64,000 nucleotides of DNA from Candidatus Saccharimonadota bacterium (GTDB taxonomy: Bacteria > Patescibacteriota > Saccharimonadia > Saccharimonadales > Saccharimonadaceae), in NCBI GenBank assembly GCA_017514805.1, contig JAFWIP010000009.1:1-64000 (forward strand), read 5' to 3'. Made by a program: the position numbers and the translations under genes. Shown here in pieces: positions 12,275 to 19,244 of the stretch (its first letter is position 1; each line of letters starts with the position of its first letter). Under the pieces are notes generated by a model. The model did not search any database. It was given only the letters and a program-made list of their open reading frames with translations, and was not told where the DNA came from.

Positions 12275-13227
12275 TAATTTAGGGCCTCCTCTAGTACTTT
12301 TATATTATCCTCAAGAATGTCCGCATAAGTCTTCTTCGCGTCAAAATCTTCCTGAGTAATATTATGCGCGGCATTTAGAGTTAGGATTTTTGCACCTGTT
12401 TCGGCAGATATTGTCTGAGCCAAGTTATCGCTTGTTAGCTCAATTTTTAATACCACCGGGATACGATCGGATTTCACCTTATCGACTAAAAAAGCGATCG
12501 TCTTGCTACTTGCCTCAGTCTGCTCGGCGCAACCAGGAAAGGCGGCATAATAGTCTAGTCCATATTCATCAACGAAATAGCGAAATGGGAAACGATCAGC
12601 GAAAATTAATTCTTTGCGACTCGATCGTGTCACAATGTCACTGATTTTCTGATCACTTTGCATAATGCGCTCAGTATATTTACGCGCATTATCGGTGTAT
12701 TCGTTAATTTTCGTTGCGTCACGTGCGATAAAACGATCACGCATCGCCTCGATAATACTTACTGCATTGCGCGGGCTAGTCCAAATATGCTCGTCATATT
12801 CGGCCTCCTCTTCGCCTTCTTCCTCTTCTTCAACCTCCATACCCTCTTTCGCTTCTTCTTTTTTAAGCTCCACGAAATCCATCAATCGAAGAGTCTTTTT
12901 CTCATCGATATTATTATCGCGCAAGAGATCGGCGACCCACTCATCAGACTCACCGCCAATGTAGATAAAATAGTCCGCATTCGTAATATCGATAATGTCT
13001 TGCGGCGTCGGCTCGAAACCATGCGATTCCGTAGCGGGCTTAAGTAGCATGCGAATATTCGAGTCATCACCAGTAATCGCACGTGCAAAATCGTAGGCGA
13101 CAAAATTAGTTGTAATGATTTTTTGATGATTGCTCTTATTGCGATTTTCTAGAAGAATTACGCCGGCAATACCGCCGATAATTATCGCCACCAAAGCAAA
13201 CGCCGCAATATATTTCTTCAACTTCAT
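12274..13227 (-). CDS. znuA: Metal ABC transporter substrate-binding protein (ZnuA-like, acidic loop)
   Basis: A single hydrophobic N-terminal helix (about 4-25) anchors this 317-residue binding protein; there is no lipobox cysteine. Ligand motifs of cluster A-I proteins are visible: SHGFEPTPQDI and DEHIWTSP. The loop before the second His, His-rich in classical ZnuA, is instead a run of glutamates (about 13 acidic residues). The DRFPFRYFVDEYGLDYYAAF block lacks the third histidine of E. coli ZnuA. From memory, this block resembles a clostridial subfamily, which may mean transfer. ATG at 13227 overlaps the fur stop (ATGA) behind AGGAG. Confidence 0.9.
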   Translation of the reverse strand: MKLKKYIAAFALVAIIIGGIAGVILLENRNKSNHQKIITTNFVAYDFARAITGDDSNIRMLLKPATESHGFEPTPQDIIDITNADYFIYIGGESDEWVADLLRDNNIDEKKTLRLMDFVELKKEEAKEGMEVEEEEEGEEEAEYDEHIWTSPRNAVSIIEAMRDRFIARDATKINEYTDNARKYTERIMQSDQKISDIVTRSSRKELIFADRFPFRYFVDEYGLDYYAAFPGCAEQTEASSKTIAFLVDKVKSDRIPVVLKIELTSDNLAQTISAETGAKILTLNAAHNITQEDFDAKKTYADILEDNIKVLEEALN

Positions 13228-13610
13228 GCGCAGCTCCTGCAAAGACCATTGATGACCATATTAGTATCGTCGACCTTGAACTTATGTTGACGCTCAATAT
13301 GCGCAGTCAAATCACAGATATCCTCACAATCAATATGCTGAAGACGGCCGCAATTATTGCATTTAAGATAGCAATGGCCAAAGTGGTCACAAGATTCCAA
13401 GTACTGATAGCGCACCTCGTTGTCTTCGCCAAGCGTTTTCTTCAGTTGTCCGTCTTCTACCATACTATCTATAATTCGATAAACCGTAGTCTGGCCAACT
13501 TCTTCTCCGGCCGCCGTTAGTTTACAGAAGATTTCTTTGGCAGAAAAATCTCGATTTATCGAGATAATCAGCTGTCTGATTAGTTCTTTTTGTCGCGTAT
13601 TATATGTCAT
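13224..13610 (-). CDS. zur: Fur-family metalloregulator, probably Zur
   Basis: A 128-residue Fur-family repressor: winged helix with TTVYRIIDSM as recognition helix (residues 41-50), the His-rich CDHFGHCYLKC metal region, and structural zinc pairs Cys84/Cys87 and Cys124/Cys127. It heads an operon of three metal-uptake genes, so zinc-dependent repression of its own operon is the simplest reading. A perfect inverted repeat lies where its -35 should be. The putative -10 (TAATAT) is 6 nt before the ATG, so the mRNA may be leaderless. Iron or manganese sensing cannot be excluded. Confidence 0.9.
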   Translation of the reverse strand: MTYNTRQKELIRQLIISINRDFSAKEIFCKLTAAGEEVGQTTVYRIIDSMVEDGQLKKTLGEDNEVRYQYLESCDHFGHCYLKCNNCGRLQHIDCEDICDLTAHIERQHKFKVDDTNMVINGLCRSCA

Positions 13611-13616
13611 ATATCT

Positions 13617-13622
13617 ATATTA
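13617..13622 (-). promoter_or_regulatory. Putative -10 of the fur/znu operon
   Basis: TAATAT on the minus strand, 6 nt from the ATG. A 17-nt spacer would put the -35 inside the palindrome at 13636-13664. Confidence 0.45.
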
Positions 13623-13635
13623 ACGCGTAAAAACG

Positions 13636-13664
13636 AATTTGAAAATGGTTTTCATTTTCAAATT
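13636..13664. promoter_or_regulatory. 29-bp palindrome, probable Fur/Zur operator
   Basis: AATTTGAAAATG and CATTTTCAAATT are perfect 12-base inverted arms around GTTTT. The TGAAAATG..CATTTTCA core resembles Fur-family boxes and covers the -35 region of the metalloregulator operon, as expected for autorepression. It also lies only 2 bp past the end of the next gene upstream. Confidence 0.75.
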
Positions 13665-13665
13665 G

Positions 13666-14079
13666 CTATATTTTAGCCGAATATTCCTTTATATATTCGA
13701 GCGCATTCTTAATAGCCTCAGGATCAGCCGAATTAATTCGATGGAAGTTCTCTTCTGCACCATGTTCGGCTAATACTCTAAATTCACTATCGTGCATATT
13801 ATCGTCAATCCAAACGAATGGTTGCGAGAAATCAATCGCATCAGTTTTCATTGCATCCCAATCAGTTGGCTTAACCTCTTTTATTGCGCGATCACGTATG
13901 TCGTCCGGCAAAAAACCTAGAACTTCATCGCATCGATTAACTCCATGCCGACAATAAGATGTTAGCCAATAGACATGGCCAGGAAAATTATCCAAACAAT
14001 ATTCTAGAAGAGCAACCACATCTTCTATAGGTGACGCTATACCACGAATAGTGCCATAAATATCTAAATATATGTTCAT
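13666..14079 (-). CDS. Small HAD-like protein with altered motif I
   Basis: A 137-residue protein beginning MNIYLDIYGTIRG, which looks like HAD motif I (DxDGT) with the second Asp replaced by Tyr, and containing FVWIDDN, which fits the metal-binding DD motif. A middle helix-strand region (YWLTSYCRHG) fits motif II (T/S). HAD proteins are mostly phosphatases; losing the general acid Asp would impair hydrolysis, so this could be a non-catalytic or altered HAD protein. It follows the tRNA-Leu terminators on the same strand. A -10 TATAAT lies 8 nt before the ATG. Confidence 0.75.
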   Translation of the reverse strand: MNIYLDIYGTIRGIASPIEDVVALLEYCLDNFPGHVYWLTSYCRHGVNRCDEVLGFLPDDIRDRAIKEVKPTDWDAMKTDAIDFSQPFVWIDDNMHDSEFRVLAEHGAEENFHRINSADPEAIKNALEYIKEYSAKI

Positions 14080-14087
14080 CTACTACA

Positions 14088-14093
14088 ATTATA
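14088..14093 (-). promoter_or_regulatory. -10 element of the HAD-like gene
   Basis: TATAAT, 8 nt from the ATG, immediately after the terminator at 14099-14118; near-leaderless transcript expected. Confidence 0.6.
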
Positions 14094-14098
14094 AGCCA

Positions 14099-14118
14099 CA
14101 AAAAAGACCCTTTGGGTC
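14099..14118 (-). terminator. Terminator after the tRNA-Leu-derived element
   Basis: GACCC-AAA-GGGTC followed by TTTTTTG on the minus strand, 13 nt after the second GCACCA end. Confidence 0.8.
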
Positions 14119-14129
14119 ATTTTTTGGTT

Positions 14130-14148
14130 CTGGTGCCCGAGATGAGAC
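14130..14148. repeat. Direct repeat copy 1 (tRNA-Leu 3' end)
   Basis: Nineteen bases (ctggtgcccgagatgagac) identical to 14311-14329, which is the 3' end of tRNA-Leu; offset exactly 181 bp. Confidence 0.9.
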
Positions 14149-14264
14149 AGCCGCTCGCGAGCGAGCGACATAGAAGGGCGTCGCCTCGGAAAAGTCAGAA
14201 CGCAGACGTTCTTTTTTTCGCTCGGCTCCTATCACTACCGAACTACGTTCTCGCCTCATCTCGG
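14131..14264 (-). other. Palindromic tRNA-Leu-derived element or structured RNA
   Basis: The minus strand begins CCGAGATGAG (14264-14255) and ends CTCATCTCGG-GCACCA (14146-14131). The last part copies the T-arm/acceptor 3' end of tRNA-Leu 165 bp away. Between these 10-bp terminal arms are further stems: GAAC-GTA-GTTC; AGCCGAGCGA with TCGCTCG...GGCT, interrupted by CTCGCGAG; and GAACG-TCTG-CGTTC. Its own terminator follows. It may be a degenerate tRNA, an attachment-site scar, or a functional RNA. Confidence 0.6.
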
Positions 14265-14280
14265 AAAGAAATCAGGATAA

Positions 14281-14299
14281 TAAAAAAGGCCTTCGGCCT
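14281..14299 (-). terminator. Terminator after tRNA-Leu
   Basis: AGGCC-GAA-GGCCT followed by TTTTTTA on the minus strand, 12 nt after the tRNA CCA. Confidence 0.85.
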
Positions 14300-14310
14300 A
14301 TTTTATTGTC

Positions 14311-14329
14311 CTGGTGCCCGAGATGAGAC
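14311..14329. repeat. Direct repeat copy 2 (tRNA-Leu 3' end)
   Basis: Partner of 14130-14148; this copy is the real 3' end of the tRNA. Confidence 0.9.
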
Positions 14330-14398
14330 TCGAACTCATAATCCGGTAAAGGAAGCGGATTTTAAGTCCGCCGCGTATACCAATTCCGCCACTCGGGC
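14312..14398 (-). tRNA. tRNA-Leu (TAA), CCA encoded
   Basis: A class II tRNA of 87 nt with acceptor GCCCGAG pairing CTCGGGC, anticodon loop CTTAAAA (anticodon TAA), an extended variable arm, a T arm with GTTCGAGTC, discriminator A and encoded CCA. It lies 17 nt after tRNA-Cys, so the two are probably one transcript. Confidence 0.95.
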
Positions 14399-14415
14399 CA
14401 CTGACCTAAATAATC

Positions 14416-14489
14416 TGGAGGTGCGTACCAGAGTTGCACTGGTCTACGCGGTTTTGCAGACCGCTGCGTAACTGCTCCGCCAACGCACC
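14416..14489 (-). tRNA. tRNA-Cys (GCA), CCA encoded
   Basis: A 74-nt cloverleaf: acceptor GGTGCGT with ACGCACC, anticodon arm GCGGT-CTGCAAA-ACCGC (anticodon GCA), discriminator T as usual for tRNA-Cys, and encoded CCA. First of a Cys-Leu tandem. Confidence 0.95.
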
Positions 14490-14506
14490 ATGAGATTATT
14501 TTACCA

Positions 14507-14535
14507 TAAAAAAGCCACTCCGCTAAAAGAGTGGC
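14507..14535 (-). terminator. Terminator of the 14547 gene
   Basis: GCCACTC and GAGTGGC form a 7-bp stem, followed by TTTTTTATGG on the minus strand. A TAAAAT just after it may be the -10 of the tRNA-Cys transcript. Confidence 0.85.
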
Positions 14536-14546
14536 CCGAAAATTGA

Positions 14547-15080
14547 CTATTTTTTGTATTTTGCGACAAATTTTGCGAAGTTTTCTGCCTGATAAGGAAT
14601 ATTTTTCTCTGAAACGTTGCCGAGCAAGAACATCTTAGCCTTGTCGCCGTAAGAGATGCGGACTTTTTGAATCTTTTTCTGAATAAAGCTGAAGTTTTTA
14701 ACCTCAATCCCCTTAATTAGCCCGTAATCGAGGAACATATACTGATCCAGTTCCGGGGTAAGCTTGTCTGGCTGAATGCGAAGCATTGTGCCGCCCTTAC
14801 CTTGGAGAGCAATTAAATGAAGGCCTTTTTCAGTTGCATTGACGAGCAAACCTTTATAATCGCCCTCTAAGATCTTCTTCGAAGCAGCCGTCTCTTTGTA
14901 GACGCCGACTCCGACACCGAGACCGGCCGCGAGACCGCCAGCCATGCCGCCGGCAATCCCATACTTCATACCCTCGTGCTGTGTATCGAGATAAAGAACG
15001 AAAATACAGTTTTCTTTTCCTAGTGCTTTTTTCTGTTTAAATAAGGCGGTTGCGCCTTCGATAGTTTTAAAATCTTCCAT
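14547..15080 (-). CDS. Unknown protein with a glycine-zipper segment (177 aa)
   Basis: I do not recognise this family. Residues about 40-62 are a Gly/Ala/Met-rich stretch (GIAGGMAGGLAAGLGVGVGV) resembling a glycine zipper or single membrane segment. Both flanks are soluble-looking: an N-terminal half with KALGKENCIFVLYLD and a C-terminal half with alternating strands and Lys-rich ends. Two ATGs sit in tandem; the second (15080) is placed exactly 6 nt from a TGC-extended TATTAT, so I choose it. Upstream lies a candidate small RNA with its own terminator (15096-15181), which might attenuate this gene. Confidence 0.7.
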   Translation of the reverse strand: MEDFKTIEGATALFKQKKALGKENCIFVLYLDTQHEGMKYGIAGGMAGGLAAGLGVGVGVYKETAASKKILEGDYKGLLVNATEKGLHLIALQGKGGTMLRIQPDKLTPELDQYMFLDYGLIKGIEVKNFSFIQKKIQKVRISYGDKAKMFLLGNVSEKNIPYQAENFAKFVAKYKK

Positions 15081-15086
15081 CATTCG

Positions 15087-15095
15087 ATAATAGCA
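15087..15095 (-). promoter_or_regulatory. Extended -10 (TGCTATTAT) of the 14547 gene
   Basis: TATTAT ends 6 nt before the second of two tandem ATGs; same TTATGCTATTAT string as before the PcsB-like gene at 38698-38706. Confidence 0.55.
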
Positions 15096-15181
15096 TAAAA
15101 AAATAAGTCTTTCGCAGATTAGACTTATTTTTTAGTATCCGGCGAATCTCTCAACGATTCGTCCGATACAAACACCTCTTG
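15096..15181 (-). ncRNA. Candidate small RNA or transcription attenuator
   Basis: Predicted start near 15181 from TTGACT (15216-15211), a 17-nt spacer and TAAAAT (15193-15188). The RNA would contain a hairpin GTATC-GG-CGAATC / GATTCG-CC-GATAC with two single-base bulges, then a terminator AATAAGTCT / AGACTTATT followed by seven T. About 85 nt. The downstream gene starts 16 nt later. No known riboswitch class was recognised. This stretch is otherwise without genes from 15084 to 15380. Confidence 0.55.
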
Positions 15182-15187
15182 CCTATT

Positions 15188-15216
15188 ATTTTATACGCAA
15201 GCATTTTTTGAGTCAA
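15188..15216 (-). promoter_or_regulatory. Promoter TTGACT-N17-TAAAAT of the candidate small RNA
   Basis: Good -35 and -10 hexamers at optimal spacing, pointing away from the superoxide reductase gene. Confidence 0.65.
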
Positions 15217-15380
15217 CATTGACTTTCTTCGGATTTATTTTATTATTTTATGCGATTTTACAGAGGTAGATAGCAAAAATCTATTGACTTTTTGAAAATT
15301 TAGTGTGAAATATATGCACAAAATGACGGTAGAAAACGACGCAAAAATAAGCTAAAATAAATAGTAACAAAAGGAGGTAT

Positions 15381-15776
15381 ATGCCAAGAGAAGAAGAAGG
15401 CTTGAAATTTTATCGCTGTAACACTTGCGGTAATTTGATGTTTGTCATGATTGACCCGAATGTACGCCCTACTTGTTGCGGCACCGGGATGGAAATTCTC
15501 GATCATATTCATGGCACCGAAGGTAGCGAGAAGCACGCACCAATTATTGAATTTAATCAAAACGACACCACTGTTCAGGTAGGCCTCCAGCTACACGCGA
15601 TGGAGCCCGAGCATAGGATCGAGTGGGTTGCACTCACTGATGGCGAAAGAGTTGAGATTCAAAAACTCGGCTTAACAACCCCACCTGTCGTAAAATTCTC
15701 CAAGATGAACGAGAACGGCAAAGTTCGCGCCTACGCATTCTGTAATATTCATGGCCTATGGCAATCCGAAAAATAG
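15381..15776 (+). CDS. dfx: Superoxide reductase (desulfoferrodoxin type)
   Basis: Reduces superoxide to peroxide in the cytosol. Residues 1-36 form a desulforedoxin domain with Cys13-x2-Cys16 and adjacent Cys32-Cys33 as rubredoxin-like iron ligands. The neelaredoxin core follows with EKHAP (His52), His72, His78, Cys121 and His124 as Fe(His)4Cys centre ligands. Length (131 aa) is typical of two-iron desulfoferrodoxin. AAAGGAGG precedes the ATG. It heads a four-gene operon with a CPSCG membrane protein, a DsbA-like protein and an SPFH protein; its end overlaps the next gene by 19 bp. Confidence 0.95.
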   Translation: MPREEEGLKFYRCNTCGNLMFVMIDPNVRPTCCGTGMEILDHIHGTEGSEKHAPIIEFNQNDTTVQVGLQLHAMEPEHRIEWVALTDGERVEIQKLGLTTPPVVKFSKMNENGKVRAYAFCNIHGLWQSEK

Positions 15777-16363
15777 CCGAATCTATTGTCGATAAGACAA
15801 AGTTCGCTCTCGTTGGCACGGGAAAACTTTTGAAGCGCCCTGCATATATAGTTCTGTTCTTGCTATGTATGTTGTTATTTCACTATTTCTTAACTTTTTT
15901 CCGCGACGGTAGTAGCAACTGGCAATTACTATGGTCAGGCTTGCCGTTTGGGCGAAAATTGGAAGTATTAGGACGAATCTTTCCATCAATGTTAGACAAT
16001 TTTAGCTCATTCTACGGATGGACAATTGTTCTGCTATCGCTTCTGCAGGCATTAATAATCGTCCAGCTTGTATTTGCATGCAAGAATCGCAAGAGATCAG
16101 ACGCACTAAACCAGGCGAGCGCTGGTGGCGCCGGAGCCATTCTTGGTTTCATTGCGCTTGGATGCCCGAGTTGCGGAATAGGATTGCTCAGCCCGTTGCT
16201 TTCCGCGATAGCTGGCGGAGCGGCGGCGACGTTGGCCGAAGGCATCGGATTCGCCTTTACGATCCTCGCTTTTGTCTTGCTTATCTATTCCTTTATTAAG
16301 TTAGGCTATATCGACTATATTATGATTAGTAGCAAGAAGGAGGAACATGCAAAAAGCAATTAG
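15758..16363 (+). CDS. Membrane protein with GCPSCG motif, possible thiol-redox partner
   Basis: 201 residues with about four hydrophobic helices (30-48, 88-108, 122-158, 166-186). A GCPSCG motif (Cys136, Cys139) lies in or next to helix three, followed by a Gly/Ala-rich segment. The family is not recognised with certainty. A membrane-embedded CxxC beside a DsbA-like gene fits a DsbB- or DsbD-like electron carrier, but this is inference; metal binding is another option. The start overlaps the superoxide reductase gene by 19 bp and the end overlaps the DsbA-like gene by 17 bp, so the three are coupled. Confidence 0.8.
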   Translation: MAIRKIAESIVDKTKFALVGTGKLLKRPAYIVLFLLCMLLFHYFLTFFRDGSSNWQLLWSGLPFGRKLEVLGRIFPSMLDNFSSFYGWTIVLLSLLQALIIVQLVFACKNRKRSDALNQASAGGAGAILGFIALGCPSCGIGLLSPLLSAIAGGAAATLAEGIGFAFTILAFVLLIYSFIKLGYIDYIMISSKKEEHAKSN

Positions 16364-17066
16364 AATAGGGGTACTCGTAGCCCTAATCGGTTTCCTGGGC
16401 GCGCTAGTGATCTATTCAATCCTGAATCCAGCACCACCAGATATGTCAACCTGGAATGCCGGAATGGCGAAAGGCGATCCAGAGACCGCAAAGCATCACT
16501 TCATAATGTACACGGATATCTTTTGCCCGTACTGCGATAAGTTCTCTGATGCGATCGCTGCCAACCTTGAAGACTTCAATAAGCACTACATCGAGGACAA
16601 CAATATTCTCTTCGAGTTACGCGTAACTGACGTAAATTACGAGAACGGACATTCGAATAACAGTAAACCAGCCGGCATTGCCGCATACTGCGCTGCACGC
16701 GAGGGTAACTTCTGGGATTATTATTACGCTCTGCTTGGGCAAATCTTCGAAGATTATCATTCACATGGAGTCGGAGTCGATAAAACCGCGCCAAAAATTC
16801 CAGATTTAGATAAAAGTTACTTTTATCATGTCGCTAAGGGGATCGATGGTCTAGATTACGACAAAATGAAGTCCTGTATCAATAACGAAGAGACACTCAG
16901 CGAACTCCAACAAAATACTGCGAAAGCACAAAAGCAAATCAATGGCGGCGTTCCTCGTTTCGTCTTCGATAAATATACCGCTGACGGCTTCCGCGGCAAC
17001 TGGAACACGACAAATGATTACCAAGAAGTAAAATTAATGATGGACGCAGGCTTAGCGTCTAAATAA
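16347..17066 (+). CDS. DsbA-like membrane-anchored thiol oxidoreductase
   Basis: One N-terminal membrane helix (about 7-26) anchors a thioredoxin-fold domain outside the membrane. The active site is FCPYC (Cys60, Cys63), and a VPRF cis-proline loop lies near residue 205. Length (239 aa) suits the thioredoxin_4/DsbA class with an inserted helical region. It probably forms or isomerises disulfides in secreted proteins; several surface proteins in this window carry paired cysteines that could be substrates. GAAGGAGGAAC precedes the ATG. Confidence 0.9.
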   Translation: MQKAIRIGVLVALIGFLGALVIYSILNPAPPDMSTWNAGMAKGDPETAKHHFIMYTDIFCPYCDKFSDAIAANLEDFNKHYIEDNNILFELRVTDVNYENGHSNNSKPAGIAAYCAAREGNFWDYYYALLGQIFEDYHSHGVGVDKTAPKIPDLDKSYFYHVAKGIDGLDYDKMKSCINNEETLSELQQNTAKAQKQINGGVPRFVFDKYTADGFRGNWNTTNDYQEVKLMMDAGLASK

Positions 17067-17077
17067 AAGGAGGAAAT

Positions 17078-17815
17078 ATGCCAGAATTAATAATCGGAAT
17101 AATTGTATTAGTATTAATACTCGTCATCTTGCCGGGCTGCCGTGTAATCCGTCAATTTGAACGCGGTGTTGTATTCACGCTCGGTAAATATAGCGGTATC
17201 AAACAGCCAGGCTTGCGCATTATCTTTCCATATTTTCAATCAATCCAGCGCGTCGATGTACGCTCAACGCCAATTGACGTGCCGAAGCAGGAAGTGATTA
17301 CGAAGGATAATGTTACGGTCGGCGTAGACGCAATCGTCTACTTCCGCGTGCTCGATCCAGCAAAGGCCTTGCTTGAGACAACGAATTATATCTATGCTAC
17401 TACCAACTTCGCTCAGGCTGCTCTTCGCGATATTACCGGTAACTTTGAGCTCGATGAGCTTCTCTCGAAGCGCGACGAGATTTCGGCACAAATTAAGGAA
17501 ATCGTCGATAAGGAAACGGATAAGTGGGGCATCGACATCGAGAACGTGAAGCTTCAGAACATTGAGCTCCCTGGCGATATGAAGCGCGCAATGGCAAAAC
17601 AGGCCGAGGCCGAACGCGAGCGCCGCGCCGCAATCATCGTGGCAGACGGCGAGAAGGCTTCCGCGGCAGCGGTTGCCGAGGCGGCACATTTGCTCGCTAA
17701 GACGCCTGGCGGTCTCCAGATCCGTACCCTTCAGACGCTCGAGAAGATTTCTTCCGACCCTTCGCAAAAGACCGTTATTGTCTTGCCGAACGAAGTAAAG
17801 AATATCTTGAAATAA
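17078..17815 (+). CDS. SPFH/stomatin-family membrane protein
   Basis: A 245-residue band-7 protein: N-terminal hydrophobic hairpin (residues 2-22), FERGVVFTLGKYSGIKQPGL, then the SPFH domain (VDVRSTPIDVPKQEVITKDNVTVGVDAIVYF) and a coiled-coil tail (KQAEAERERRAAIIVADGEK). Such proteins assemble into membrane rings and scaffold or regulate proteases and microdomains. It is the last gene of the superoxide reductase operon, 11 nt after the DsbA-like gene, with an AAAGGAGG site. Confidence 0.93.
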   Translation: MPELIIGIIVLVLILVILPGCRVIRQFERGVVFTLGKYSGIKQPGLRIIFPYFQSIQRVDVRSTPIDVPKQEVITKDNVTVGVDAIVYFRVLDPAKALLETTNYIYATTNFAQAALRDITGNFELDELLSKRDEISAQIKEIVDKETDKWGIDIENVKLQNIELPGDMKRAMAKQAEAERERRAAIIVADGEKASAAAVAEAAHLLAKTPGGLQIRTLQTLEKISSDPSQKTVIVLPNEVKNILK

Positions 17816-17827
17816 AAAGACAGTAAA

Positions 17828-17857
17828 AACCACCGCGATGAAACTTGCGGTGGTTTT
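17828..17857. terminator. Terminator between SPFH operon and coiled-coil gene
   Basis: AACCACCGC and GCGGTGGTT with T runs on both sides; serves both converging transcripts. Confidence 0.9.
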
Positions 17858-17897
17858 TTGGAGGTGAATATTTTAGTCGATATGACTAATTAATTGT

Positions 17898-18446
17898 TTA
17901 AAGGAATTCTAACGAATCATCATCGTCGGATTCTTCTTCGGCTTTCGCCTTCAATCTGCTGAAAGCATTTCTTGGCTCCGACGTGCCTTTAAGAGCCTCT
18001 CTCGCCTTTTTGGCTTCTTCTGGAGTTGAGGCTAATATTTCCGTCTTCTCGTCAGACGTCTCATCTAAGCCCTCGTCCGTCTCGCCTAGTTCTTCTGGCT
18101 CTTTCAGCTCTTCCGACTCCTCAGGCTCTTCGAATTCTTCTTCATCGTCTTCATCCGGATTAATGAATCCGACAGCAATACGCCAACGGCGCTTACGCCC
18201 AGCCTTATCTTCCGACTCAGGCGTCGGCTCCTCGATTGGTTCCGGCTGTTCCTCTGGAATATCCTCGTCTACTGACTCGCTTTCGAGAATCTTATCTTCA
18301 AGATCCTTATTCCTTGCGGCGAGCTGAATGATATCCTGCTCCATCTTTTCGAGCTGTTTCCTTGCTGGGCCCAACTTCTTAGCTAACTTCTCGATTTCCT
18401 TCTTAATGTCGGCAATCTCATTTAGGTACTCGGATTTTTTATCCAT
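17898..18446 (-). CDS. Coiled-coil protein with a long acidic tail (182 aa)
   Basis: Residues 1-55 form a heptad-like coiled coil (IKKEIEKLAKKLGPARKQL). The rest is low-complexity, rich in Glu, Asp, Pro and Ser, with one basic break (KAGRKRRWRIAVGF) near residue 82. No domain or membrane segment is recognised. AGGAGGG lies 9 nt before the ATG and a full TTGACT-N17-TATAAT promoter stands upstream, so the gene is real and probably well expressed. Function unknown; such acidic coiled-coil proteins can bind nucleic-acid-binding or cell-division proteins, but nothing here proves it. Confidence 0.8.
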   Translation of the reverse strand: MDKKSEYLNEIADIKKEIEKLAKKLGPARKQLEKMEQDIIQLAARNKDLEDKILESESVDEDIPEEQPEPIEEPTPESEDKAGRKRRWRIAVGFINPDEDDEEEFEEPEESEELKEPEELGETDEGLDETSDEKTEILASTPEEAKKAREALKGTSEPRNAFSRLKAKAEEESDDDDSLEFL

Positions 18447-18513
18447 ATCTAATTCCCTCCTATGTAAAAAATACTACTGGTTTTTAGGGATCCAGCTATC
18501 CCGACATTCTTCC

Positions 18514-18542
18514 ATTATAGCACAAAATCACTCATTAGTCAA
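18514..18542 (-). promoter_or_regulatory. Promoter TTGACT-N17-TATAAT of the coiled-coil gene
   Basis: -35 at 18542-18537 and -10 at 18519-18514. Its -35 lies only 7 bp from the -10 region of the divergent plus-strand promoter. Confidence 0.8.
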
Positions 18543-18549
18543 TGTAGTG

Positions 18550-18558
18550 TGATATAAT
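18550..18558 (+). promoter_or_regulatory. Extended -10 (TGATATAAT) of the PEP-synthase-like gene
   Basis: TATAAT ends 8 nt before the ATG at 18567; no separate -35. Predicts a leader of 0-2 nt. Confidence 0.65.
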
Positions 18559-18566
18559 TAACAGAT

Positions 18567-19235
18567 ATGGGAAGCGTTTTAATGCTCGGCGATAGCGATA
18601 ATCCAGAAGTCGTCGGACAGCTCGGTGCCTATCTTACAAAAACAATGCGCGCAGGCTTCACGATTGCGCGCGGACTTGTCGTGCCGATTAGTAAATATGT
18701 TGGTTATGGGATGAGCAATGAAATCCTTAGAAAATGCGATGAACTCAAACTAAACAAGGTAATTATTTATGCTTCGCATCCTTACTTTAGCGACAATTAC
18801 GAGACAGTTGGTCCAGTCAGTCGCCATAATCTGATTTCAGCAATTAATTATATTCAAGATAACGCAAAAAGACGCGGCGAACAAAGCGCAATCATTATTC
18901 AGGAATACCTTGACGGTGAGTTTCGCGGCAAGGTCCACTCCCTAAATCCATATACCGGCGAGCGTAGCGAGATTTTGGCCGAAGTTAAACTCTGGGCAAA
19001 TAATAGCGTGCTTGGGAACGACGAAGATCCAGACATGATTCTAATAAATAAAAAGGACGGAACTGTCTCGCTAGAAAGTAACGAAGACGAATTAGTGCTA
19101 GAAACCGGACAAGTTCAAAAAATATACCGCGCCGCAAAAAAGATGGAAGAATATTTACGCGAGCCTATTACGCTGGACTGGGGATTCGTAAATGGCGTAT
19201 TATATATCTTAAGAACTAGACCAATAGCTAGCTAG
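18567..19235 (+). CDS. Stand-alone PEP synthase/PPDK-type ATP-grasp domain fragment
   Basis: The N-terminus (LGAYLTKTMRAGFTIARGLVVP) resembles the PPDK_N motif GGKGANLAEM..G.PVPPGF, and the C-terminus (PITLDWGFVNGVLYILRTRPI) matches the end of the PEP-synthase ATP-binding domain (IEWA...LYILQARPI). The middle with EYLDGEFRGKVHS fits a reduced nucleotide-binding region. At 222 aa it lacks the phospho-histidine and PEP domains, so it cannot be a full PEP synthase. It may phosphorylate or sense something else, or be a degenerate domain. Near-leaderless promoter; followed after 9 nt by the Nudix gene. Confidence 0.7.
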   Translation: MGSVLMLGDSDNPEVVGQLGAYLTKTMRAGFTIARGLVVPISKYVGYGMSNEILRKCDELKLNKVIIYASHPYFSDNYETVGPVSRHNLISAINYIQDNAKRRGEQSAIIIQEYLDGEFRGKVHSLNPYTGERSEILAEVKLWANNSVLGNDEDPDMILINKKDGTVSLESNEDELVLETGQVQKIYRAAKKMEEYLREPITLDWGFVNGVLYILRTRPIAS

Positions 19236-19244
19236 AGGAGAATC

